The notes under the pieces are model-generated. The model saw nothing but the letters and a program-made list of their open reading frames with translations, was not told the origin of the DNA and searched no databases. This document shows positions 1 to 6,043 of a stretch of DNA of 29,692 nucleotides, one piece after another. Source of the DNA: SVQP01 sp045650025. GTDB taxonomy: Bacteria; Bacillota; Clostridia; Oscillospirales; CAG-272. Positions within the stretch are counted from its first letter, which is position 1. Each line of letters starts with the position of its first letter. The stretch spans positions 1 to 29,692 of the forward strand of contig JAZRQR010000081.1 of NCBI GenBank assembly GCA_045650025.1, written 5' to 3'. The position numbers were made by a program, and so were the translations under genes.

Positions 1-5
1 GTGTA

Positions 6-133
6 ACAGGGGACGGTTCTCTGTGCACTCGGTTTTAGTTGTTCGTTTTGCCCGAGTTTCGCGCGTCACAGGGGACGGTTCTCTGTTACATCGTTTTTCC
101 TTATAATATAAGGGTTTTCTCGTGTTGCGCGTA
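6..133. repeat. 128-bp direct repeat, copy 1 (contains two REP-like units)
   Basis: This stretch recurs at 760-887 with no gaps and two substitutions (126 of 128 identical, counted by eye). It holds two copies of a 25-nt REP-like unit, at 3-28 and 65-89, both with the core GGGGACGGTTCTCTGT and imperfect GTAAC/GTTAC ends. An internal AT-rich palindrome CTTATAATATAAG follows. I see no coding sense in it. The two copies flank the lipoprotein gene at 263-694. Confidence 0.9.
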
Positions 134-192
134 TAGATTTGTTAGAGTAGGGCAATAAGCAGGGAACGGCATCAGCTTGTCCACCCCGCCCT

Positions 193-213
193 CCCCGCCG
201 CAAAGCGGCGGGG
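193..213. repeat. GC-rich perfect hairpin
   Basis: CCCCGCCGC, loop AAA, GCGGCGGGG form a perfect 9-bp stem. It lies about 50 nt past the stop of the minus-strand lipoprotein gene. There is no T tract on either side, so it is not a classic terminator. It could be a 3'-end stabiliser or another small interspersed repeat. Confidence 0.6.
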
Positions 214-262
214 ACTTGTGAGGTCAGAACATTCAGTAAACGTCTCCTGATTGATATCTGCG

Positions 263-694
263 TCACTCGATATACTGTGCAAGGAGATCATCGAATTGTT
301 TTTTGTTGAAACAATAATAGCCTTTCCAATTCTTTAGTCCTGCATCTGGGGTGTATATAGCGACACCTGCATCTGTAATAAGCTCGTATGCTCCCGATTT
401 ATAGATAATCTTGATAGCGGTTGCTGGTGGTACTATTCCCATCGGGTCAGTATAATGGTGACTACAGTCTACCTTTTTAAATTTTTTCAGAAAAGCATCT
501 TGATCATTAATTTCTGCCAAAAGGTTCTCGGAGAATTCATGTTTGTCTGTATCCCAACCTATAATCTGTACAATCTCAATAGCATCGATTTCTTCTAAGC
601 TGTAGATGAATGAATAGTTTGCAGAGGAACAACTTGCAAGCAAAGCTACCATTGCTAGTACGACAGTTAAAGTTATCATTAGTTTTGAGTACAT
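263..694 (-). CDS. Small lipoprotein of unknown function
   Basis: The protein has 143 residues. The N-terminus is a lipoprotein signal: a hydrophobic stretch at residues 5-20 ends in LLAS-C, so Cys22 is the expected lipidated residue and the mature protein should sit on the outer face of the membrane. The mature part is acidic and aromatic with no family I recognise. The start is chosen because AGGAGG at 702-707 lies 7 nt upstream of ATG at 694. The same frame runs open to 958, but that extension only translates the repeat and is not credible. The gene is flanked on both sides by copies of the 128-bp repeat, which suggests it sits in a repeat-prone accessory pocket. No convincing promoter is visible directly upstream. 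Confidence 0.75.
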   Translation of the reverse strand: MYSKLMITLTVVLAMVALLASCSSANYSFIYSLEEIDAIEIVQIIGWDTDKHEFSENLLAEINDQDAFLKKFKKVDCSHHYTDPMGIVPPATAIKIIYKSGAYELITDAGVAIYTPDAGLKNWKGYYCFNKKQFDDLLAQYIE

Positions 695-759
695 ATTGAA
701 ACCTCCTAAAAGAATAATTTGATTAGATCCCAATAGGAATCGGAACACAGGGGAGGAAC

Positions 760-887
760 ACAGGGGACGGTTCTCTGTGCACTCGGTTTTAGTTGTTCGT
801 TTTGCCCGAGTTTCGCGCGTCACAGGGGACAGTTCTCTGTTACATCGTTTTCCCTTATAATATAAGGGTTTTCTCGTGTTGCGCGTA
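760..887. repeat. 128-bp direct repeat, copy 2 (contains two REP-like units)
   Basis: This is the second copy of the repeat at 6-133, in the same orientation and 754 bp away. Differences seen are G to A at 831 and T to C at 852. Units of the REP-like palindrome occupy 757-782 and 819-843. The internal palindrome CCCTTATA-A-TATAAGGG is at 852-868. Confidence 0.9.
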
Positions 888-976
888 ACGGGGGACAGGC
901 CCTTGTTACACCGCGATATTGGTTTTTTATTGCGTTTAGGTATCCCGCGGCGTAACAATGCTCCGTCCCCGGTTAC
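885..976. repeat. Inverted pair of REP-like units
   Basis: A forward unit at 885-909 (GTAAC, GGGGACAGG, GTTAC) is followed by an inverted unit at 952-976 (GTAAC, CCGTCCCC, GGTTAC). Forward/inverted pairing with a short spacer is the architecture of bacterial interspersed REP doublets. The two units can pair with each other to form a long imperfect stem. Confidence 0.75.
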
Positions 977-1041
977 ACGCGATCCCCGAATGCGTGGTTG
1001 TGTTTTTTACTCTTTTGTGGAAAATTTGTGTCCGCAAGCGT

Positions 1042-1122
1042 GTAACTGCGGGGACGGGTCCATGTTACGTTGAGAGCGACCAAAGGTCGCAACAATGTAA
1101 CTTGGTTCCGTCCACCTGTTAC
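1042..1122. repeat. Second inverted pair of REP-like units
   Basis: The forward unit at 1042-1068 and the inverted unit at 1097-1122 share the GTAAC...GTTAC ends and the GGACGG/CCGTCC core with the other units. They are more diverged than the copies at 3-89. Together with the other units this makes eight copies in the first 1.1 kb. Confidence 0.7.
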
Positions 1123-1210
1123 GCGCGCGAAAATTCATGGTGCGTTTTTTTCATTATATCATGTCGAGGAAAAATTGTCAAGAATTGCATTTGCGCGGCA
1201 CTCAAATGCC

Positions 1211-1251
1211 CCCTTCACCTATATAGACGCTTTTTTTTGCGAAAAAGTTCC
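1211..1251 (-). promoter_or_regulatory. ECF-sigma-like promoter motif, copy 1
   Basis: On the minus strand CGGAACT is followed by a 16-nt spacer and CGTCTATATAGGTGAAGG. The CGTCTATATAGGTGAAG block is identical to the one upstream of the ECF sigma gene in this window (19211-19227), and the spacer length is the same. Transcription would run leftward through the REP array toward the lipoprotein gene about 500 nt away. No ribosome site follows directly, so this may be a relic. Confidence 0.5.
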
Positions 1252-1278
1252 GGTTTTTGAAAAAAATGTGGAAAAATT

Positions 1279-2112
1279 TTACGCAAGGGCAATGCGATCG
1301 TAGTACGCATTCATTTTCTTTGCGCGTTCAAGCAGTTCGGCAAGAATGCCGTCCTTTTGCTCGTCGGGGGCTTCATAGGATTGGTGATGTGCTTCCAGTA
1401 CCAACTCGCCTGTGTATCCCACCTCGTGCAAGATCTCAAGGAATTCCTTCCAGTCGATGTTGCCGTAGCCGGGGATGAGGTGCTCGTCACCGTAGCCGGG
1501 GCCGTGCGTGTCCTGAATATGGAGGGAAAGGGGCATGACGTCCAGCTCGCGCAGGATGGGAGGATCAATACCGTAGAAGTGGGCGTGTCCCGTGTCGTAG
1601 CACCAACCGAAGCGGGGAGAGTTCACCTCTTTTACCAGCCGCACGATATTTCTCGGGTGCACGCTTGCCTGCCACAGAATATTCTCAGAAAGCAGGGTCA
1701 GGTCGAATTTATCCGCATAGGGCAGCATCTTTTTTGTTGCCTCTACGTTGACGCGGATAAATTCCTCCACGTCCACAATGATGCGCCCGTCGATCTCGTG
1801 AATGGGGTGCACCACGATGAATTTTGCGCCCAAGAGGGCTGCGGCTTCCAGTGCGCGGTATTGCTGCACGTCCTCGGAGGCTACGTTAAAGGGTGCGTGT
1901 GCATGGGTAAAGCGCACGCCAAGCGCGTCCGCGCGCTCTCTGAGCGCAATCACGCGCTCGCGCCAGTTGTCCACCGCCAAAAGGCGATCGCCGCCGATAA
2001 AGTAGTCAAAGCCTGCATCCAGCGCGGTAAAGCCCACGCCCGCAAGTCTTTCCAGTACCTGTTCAGCTTGATAGGAGGGAGGGAATACGCTGGTGGTGGT
2101 GACGATATCCAT
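1279..2112 (-). CDS. Sugar phosphate isomerase/epimerase-like TIM-barrel protein
   Basis: The protein has 277 residues and belongs to the xylose-isomerase-like TIM barrel / AP endonuclease 2 family. Members use a divalent metal to interconvert keto and aldo sugars or polyols in the cytoplasm. Visible family signs are the HPIHE segment, LLSEN, the YDTGHAH metal-binding segment, the LHIQDTHG strand and the C-terminal LEAHH. The Glu, Asp and His residues in these blocks are the expected metal ligands. The start is ATG at 2112, with AAAGGAGAT at 2116-2124. A longer open frame to 2181 runs through the terminator and is rejected. It lies just downstream of the solute-binding protein gene across a terminator, so it probably depends on read-through and acts on the imported sugar. 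Exact substrate cannot be told. Confidence 0.85.
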   Translation of the reverse strand: MDIVTTTSVFPPSYQAEQVLERLAGVGFTALDAGFDYFIGGDRLLAVDNWRERVIALRERADALGVRFTHAHAPFNVASEDVQQYRALEAAALLGAKFIVVHPIHEIDGRIIVDVEEFIRVNVEATKKMLPYADKFDLTLLSENILWQASVHPRNIVRLVKEVNSPRFGWCYDTGHAHFYGIDPPILRELDVMPLSLHIQDTHGPGYGDEHLIPGYGNIDWKEFLEILHEVGYTGELVLEAHHQSYEAPDEQKDGILAELLERAKKMNAYYDRIALA

Positions 2113-2139
2113 AAGATCTCCTTTTTCTTGTTCTTGAGT

Positions 2140-2173
2140 AAAAAAAGCGTGCCGACCGCAAGGGTCGGCACGC
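2140..2173 (-). terminator. Rho-independent terminator after the solute-binding protein gene
   Basis: An 11-bp perfect stem, GCGTGCCGACC (2147-2157) with GGTCGGCACGC (2163-2173), closes a 5-nt loop. Seven A residues at 2140-2146 become a U tract on the minus strand. It sits 7 nt past the solute-binding protein stop and just before the ribosome site of the isomerase-like gene. Confidence 0.9.
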
Positions 2174-2180
2174 AAGGTCA

Positions 2181-3650
2181 TTACTGATTATATTCGTAGC
2201 CGTACTTTTCGTAGACCTTCTTGAGATTCTTGGTCGTGCTCTTTTCACCCTTGGTAATGTCTCTGGTGATGGATGCGCTGCCGTTGTTGAGCGCGGTCTG
2301 AATGATGGTCGCGCAGGGCAGGTTTTCGCTGTAGAAGTGGGTGTAACCAAAGTCAAATACCTTGTGACGGATGATAACGTCAACCATTTCGGCGGACTCG
2401 GGGTCACGTGCGGTCTTGGACTTTGCAACCTTTTCATACAGGGTCTCGGTGACCATGTAGTAAGAGGAGGATGCCAGAACCTCCATCATGTAGCCGGTGA
2501 TTTCCAGCTGCTCATCGGAAAGGCTCTTGGGAACGCATGCTACGGAAGCTGCGCCGTTGACAAAGCTCAGATACTCTTCCTGCTTTTCGTCATACTTGGG
2601 CTGAGGCAGGATACCGAAGTCGTCCTGCATCTCACGCATGCCGGTCGCACCGGAGAGGTAACCTGCATAGAACAGTGCTCTGCCGGACTTGAAGATTGCG
2701 GCGGGCTGCTTGTACATTTCGTTGTTAGCGTTATATTCCGCGACCGTTACGTGCAGAGCTTTCTGGGTGATGACCAGCTGGTAGATCTTTTCGTAAACGG
2801 TCTGCAGCTTGTCAGCGTCTGCGCTGTAGATGGGCAGGTGATCGTCATCAAAGGTGAACATGGTGCAGCCTGCGCCAAAGAAGAAGTTGTAGTCGCAGTC
2901 CAAAGACCAACCGGTCAGACCGTAGAAGTCGTCCTGATAAGCCATCTTACCGTCACCGTTGAGGTCCTTATTCTGGTCCTTGGTCATGGCGATCATGTCG
3001 TCCAGCGTCCAGGTGCCTTCTCTTGCGTCGTCGTAGGGGTAATCCCAGCTGCGCTCGTCAAACAGGTTCTTGTTAAAGATAACAGCTGCGGTGATCATCA
3101 TGGTGCTGGGCAGCAGGTCGCCGCACACAGCAAACATGTTGTCGCCAAACATAAAGCCGTTCTTGCAGTCCTGATCCCACCATTCGTTGTCAAAGTTTAC
3201 GTATTCCAGATCGGACAGGTTATACAGGTGACCCTGCATACCCAGGTTGGTTACGGCGTTGACCATGTGCTGGTAAACCAGATCATAGTCGCCCGTACCT
3301 GCGGTAACGTCTGTCTTGACGCTGTCGCCGAGCTTGTTGTAGTCGCCCTCCACGATGCCGTTGATGGAAATGCCGTAGTAGTTCTGGATCATGTCGTTTC
3401 TTCTGTATACGGCATCCTCAAGCGGGTCAGAGGAGTTTTCCTCGGGGCCGATATCGGTGTCATTCATACACAAAATGCTGAATTCCTTGCCGTCCAGGTT
3501 TTCGTTGAATTCCAGAGTGGGGCTGACCCAATGGGATTCTTCTTCCACCGGGGTCGTGGTGTCGCTTTCGCCTTCCTGCTCTGCGCAAGCTGCAAACATA
3601 CCAATCAGCATGATGCCGCACAACAGCAGAAGGAAAATTCTTTTGCACAT
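2181..3650 (-). CDS. Extracellular solute-binding lipoprotein of an ABC sugar transporter
   Basis: The protein has 489 residues. Residues 1-21 are a lipoprotein signal ending in MFAA-C, so Cys22 should be lipidated. The mature protein resembles carbohydrate-binding family 1 proteins: aromatic-rich segments, an N-terminal lobe with LDGKEFSILCMND, and NGDGKMAYQDD, an acidic loop of the calcium-binding kind. It would capture a sugar or oligosaccharide outside the cell. The start is ATG at 3650 with GGAGG at 3660-3664. A longer frame to 3800 reads through the promoter and a REP unit and is rejected. No permease genes are nearby, so this is an orphan binding protein. It could use the MsmX-type ATPase at 8448 with permeases located elsewhere. 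Ligand unknown. Confidence 0.85.
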   Translation of the reverse strand: MCKRIFLLLLCGIMLIGMFAACAEQEGESDTTTPVEEESHWVSPTLEFNENLDGKEFSILCMNDTDIGPEENSSDPLEDAVYRRNDMIQNYYGISINGIVEGDYNKLGDSVKTDVTAGTGDYDLVYQHMVNAVTNLGMQGHLYNLSDLEYVNFDNEWWDQDCKNGFMFGDNMFAVCGDLLPSTMMITAAVIFNKNLFDERSWDYPYDDAREGTWTLDDMIAMTKDQNKDLNGDGKMAYQDDFYGLTGWSLDCDYNFFFGAGCTMFTFDDDHLPIYSADADKLQTVYEKIYQLVITQKALHVTVAEYNANNEMYKQPAAIFKSGRALFYAGYLSGATGMREMQDDFGILPQPKYDEKQEEYLSFVNGAASVACVPKSLSDEQLEITGYMMEVLASSSYYMVTETLYEKVAKSKTARDPESAEMVDVIIRHKVFDFGYTHFYSENLPCATIIQTALNNGSASITRDITKGEKSTTKNLKKVYEKYGYEYNQ

Positions 3651-3684
3651 ATTGCTTAACCTCCAAAAATTTTGATACATAATT

Positions 3685-3713
3685 ATTGTACCATGTTTTG
3701 TCAAAAGAGTCAA
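3685..3713 (-). promoter_or_regulatory. Vegetative promoter of the solute-binding protein gene
   Basis: On the minus strand TTGACT (3713-3708), a 17-nt spacer and TACAAT (3690-3685) match the housekeeping consensus. The start codon is 35 nt beyond the -10 box. Confidence 0.8.
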
Positions 3714-3746
3714 GTAGAAAAAACCCCCCGAATTTGTGCAGAATGT

Positions 3747-3798
3747 GTAACAGGGGACGGTTCTCTGTTCCGTTGTGTTTTTCGTGTCCCCCTGTGAC
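3747..3798. repeat. REP-like inverted pair upstream of the solute-binding protein gene
   Basis: A forward unit at 3747-3769 (GTAACAGGGGACGGTTCTCTG then TTCC) is followed by a partial inverted unit at 3785-3798 (TGTCCCCCTGTGAC). This is the same family as the units at 3-1122, here about 100 nt upstream of the start of a gene. Confidence 0.75.
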
Positions 3799-3819
3799 AC
3801 GTGAATTGTGTATGCTTGC

Positions 3820-3861
3820 CCTCTTACTTATATAGACGTATTTTTTCTCAAAAAGTATCTG
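3820..3861 (-). promoter_or_regulatory. ECF-sigma-like promoter motif, copy 2 (degenerate)
   Basis: The minus strand carries CGTCTATATAAGTAAGAGGGC, matching copy 1 (1211-1229) at most positions. The preceding ACTTTTT and A-rich spacer also match copy 1. The -35 region (AGATACT) is poor. It lies 22 nt from a REP pair, as copy 1 lies 89 nt from one. Transcription would lead into the solute-binding protein gene. Confidence 0.4.
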
Positions 3862-3973
3862 CATTTTTTAAAAAGTTGAAATTTTTTTATTTTTTACTTT
3901 CGCACTCTTGTACAAATCGGGGCGCTCGGATGTGTGAAAGTTTACGAAAATGGAACGCTCGACAAAAAAACAG

Positions 3974-4002
3974 TTTACAAAGCGGGCGGGATGTGCTATA
4001 AT
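3974..4002 (+). promoter_or_regulatory. Vegetative promoter of the rsuA operon
   Basis: TTTACA (3974-3979), a 17-nt spacer and TATAAT (3997-4002) lie 30 nt upstream of the start codon. AGGAGAG at 4021-4027 is the ribosome site. Confidence 0.85.
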
Positions 4003-4031
4003 ATAATGGTAAAAAACGCAAGGAGAGGGCT

Positions 4032-4733
4032 ATGAGACTTGACAAGATGATCGCCTCGACCGGCATCGCCTCGCGCTCGCAAATTTCGAGTGCGGTCAGG
4101 GGCGGCAGAGTGCTGGTGGATGGCGCGGTGGCGAAAAAAGCCGACATGCAGGTGGACCCCGACAAGGTCAACGTGATCTACTGCGGCACGCCCGTATGCT
4201 ACAGGCAATATACCTACATCATGCTCAATAAGCCCGAGGGCTACGTCAGCGCGACCGAGGACGGCAAGCTTCCCACCGTGGTGGAGCTGTTGCCCGCCGA
4301 GCAGCAAAAGATCGGGCTGTTCCCCTGCGGCAGACTTGACAAAAACACGTTGGGGCTGATGCTGCTGACCAACGACGGCGACACCTCGCACCGACTTCTC
4401 GCCCCCAAGAGCCACGTGACCAAGACCTACGCCTTTCGCCTCAAATTTCCTTTCTCGGACGAGGACATCGCGGCGCTTGAGAGCGGCGTGGACATTGGCG
4501 GCTACGTGACCGCCCCCTGTAGAGTGCAGCGCACCGCCGAAAGGGAAGGGCGCATTACCTTAACCGAGGGTAAATACCATCAGATCAAGCTGATGATGGA
4601 GGCGGTGCACAATCAGGTTACGTACCTGGAGCGCGTCACCTTCGGACCGCTTGTGCTGGACGAGTCGCTGGCGCGCGGCGAATGGCGGTATTTAACAGAT
4701 GAAGAAATCGCACTTTTGACAAAAAAAGATTGA
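4032..4733 (+). CDS. rsuA: Ribosomal small-subunit pseudouridine synthase, RsuA family
   Basis: The protein has 233 residues, the usual length for the RsuA branch. Residues 1-45 form an S4 RNA-binding domain (MRLDKMIAS...). The catalytic domain follows, with the family motif GRLDKNTLGL in which Asp103 is the expected nucleophile. The C-terminal GKYHQIKLMMEAVHNQV matches the GxYHQVKRM motif of the family. It isomerises a uridine in rRNA, most likely in 16S rRNA. It heads a probable three-gene operon with the glycosidase-like gene (15-nt gap) and tex (35-nt gap). RsuA against RluB/E/F type cannot be fully settled from sequence reading alone. Confidence 0.88.
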   Translation: MRLDKMIASTGIASRSQISSAVRGGRVLVDGAVAKKADMQVDPDKVNVIYCGTPVCYRQYTYIMLNKPEGYVSATEDGKLPTVVELLPAEQQKIGLFPCGRLDKNTLGLMLLTNDGDTSHRLLAPKSHVTKTYAFRLKFPFSDEDIAALESGVDIGGYVTAPCRVQRTAEREGRITLTEGKYHQIKLMMEAVHNQVTYLERVTFGPLVLDESLARGEWRYLTDEEIALLTKKD

Positions 4734-4748
4734 TATAGGAGGAACGCT

Positions 4749-6008
4749 ATGCAATATCCGATTACGTATTGGTTTGGAGTTCGAAAGGAATTTATCTATC
4801 GCGCGGACGGCAGCCTCGCTACCGAGGAGATCGACCGCATCAAGGACGCAGGCTTTACCTTAATGCTTGCCGAGTTTGACGAGAAAACCAACAAGCTGGT
4901 GCTGGACGCCGCAGCCGAGCGCGGACTGAAGGTCATGGTATCGGACGCGCGTATCGACAAGGCGCGCTGCCACCCCGAGCAGATGCGTGAGCATTTGGAG
5001 GCGGTAGTGGCTGCGTATGCGGAGTATCCCGCGCTGTTTGGCTATCATATCATGGACGAGCCCGATGCGCCCTGGTTTGATACGCTGGCGCGCATCCGTC
5101 AGACGCTTGCCGAGCTTGATCCCGCGCACGAGGCGTATATCAATCTGTTCCCCAATTACGCTTCCCCCGCGCAGCTGGGCAATCCCACCTATGAGGAGCA
5201 TCTGGCTGAATACACAGCCAAGGTCAAGCCCGAGATCATCAGCTACGACCACTATCATTTCCTGAAGGGTGCCAAAAAAGAGACTGTTTGCGTGGACGAG
5301 CGCGAGCAAAAGATCTACGATTCCACCTTTGGCGGTGTTTCGGAATACGAAAACGCGGACAGAGCAGGCTTCTTTACCAACATTGAGCAGGTTCGCAACG
5401 AGTCCTTGCGCACCGGCATTCCGTTCATGGTCATCATCCTGGTGGTCGAGCACGGACCCTACCGCAACCTGACCGACGGCGAGCTGCGCTGGGAGGTCTG
5501 GCAGTCGCTGGCATACGGCTCGGCACGTCTTTCCTACTTTACCTACTGGACGCCCGGTGCTCATAACACCGAGGGCGACGATTTCTGGCATTGGCAGAAC
5601 GGCATGATCTCGCAGACGGGCGAGACGCTGCCGCACTACCATATGATCGCGGACATCAACCGCGAGCTACAGGCGGTCGGCTCGATCCTGGTCGAGCAGC
5701 AGTCGCTGGGTGTGTACCACCTGGGCGAGATGCCGAACGAGCACTATATCACCTATGCAAACGGCGCGGTCGGTCCCATCGACTCTATTGAGGGCGACCA
5801 GTTGACCGTAGGCGTGTTTACCGACGGCTACGTGCTGATTGCAAACCGCGACTATGCGGTAGAAAATGAGTTTACCTTTGCCGCAAAGGGCACGGTCTCT
5901 CTGTACGACGCGCTGGAGGATGCCTACATTGCGCTGGAGAGCGAGGACGGCGTTTATCGCATGAGCCTTGGCGAGGGCGACGCGCTGCTGCTGAAATTTG
6001 AAAACTGA
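4749..6008 (+). CDS. Glycoside hydrolase-like TIM-barrel protein
   Basis: The protein has 419 residues and no signal peptide, so it should be cytoplasmic. The N-terminus follows a (beta/alpha)8 pattern: EEIDRIKDAGFTLMLAEF, then RGLKVMVSDARID, then GYHIMDEP. Glu104 in the DEP motif and Glu234 in LVVEHG lie on strands where retaining glycosidases carry acid/base and nucleophile, about 130 residues apart. Aromatic residues in YDHYHF and SYFTYWTPG suit a sugar-binding cleft. A small beta-rich C-terminal domain follows after about residue 345. I cannot name a GH family, and hydrolysis is inference. AGGAGGAACGCT directly precedes the ATG. The pairing with RNA-related genes rsuA and tex is odd and may only reflect shared transcription. 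Confidence 0.6.
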   Translation: MQYPITYWFGVRKEFIYRADGSLATEEIDRIKDAGFTLMLAEFDEKTNKLVLDAAAERGLKVMVSDARIDKARCHPEQMREHLEAVVAAYAEYPALFGYHIMDEPDAPWFDTLARIRQTLAELDPAHEAYINLFPNYASPAQLGNPTYEEHLAEYTAKVKPEIISYDHYHFLKGAKKETVCVDEREQKIYDSTFGGVSEYENADRAGFFTNIEQVRNESLRTGIPFMVIILVVEHGPYRNLTDGELRWEVWQSLAYGSARLSYFTYWTPGAHNTEGDDFWHWQNGMISQTGETLPHYHMIADINRELQAVGSILVEQQSLGVYHLGEMPNEHYITYANGAVGPIDSIEGDQLTVGVFTDGYVLIANRDYAVENEFTFAAKGTVSLYDALEDAYIALESEDGVYRMSLGEGDALLLKFEN

Positions 6009-6043
6009 TTTATCCCATATACTACAAAAGGAACACTACTCCA

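Noticed and set aside
6..887. CRISPR array
   Set aside because: Repeats are palindromic, irregularly spaced and found in both orientations; there are no uniform spacers and no cas genes.
695..958. Upstream extension of the small lipoprotein frame
   Set aside because: It only translates the REP repeat (ENRPL and SPVTR recur). The real start at 694 has AGGAGG and a proper signal peptide.
2113..2181. Longer N-terminus for the isomerase-like protein
   Set aside because: The extension translates the terminator hairpin, and the internal ATG at 2112 has a good ribosome site.
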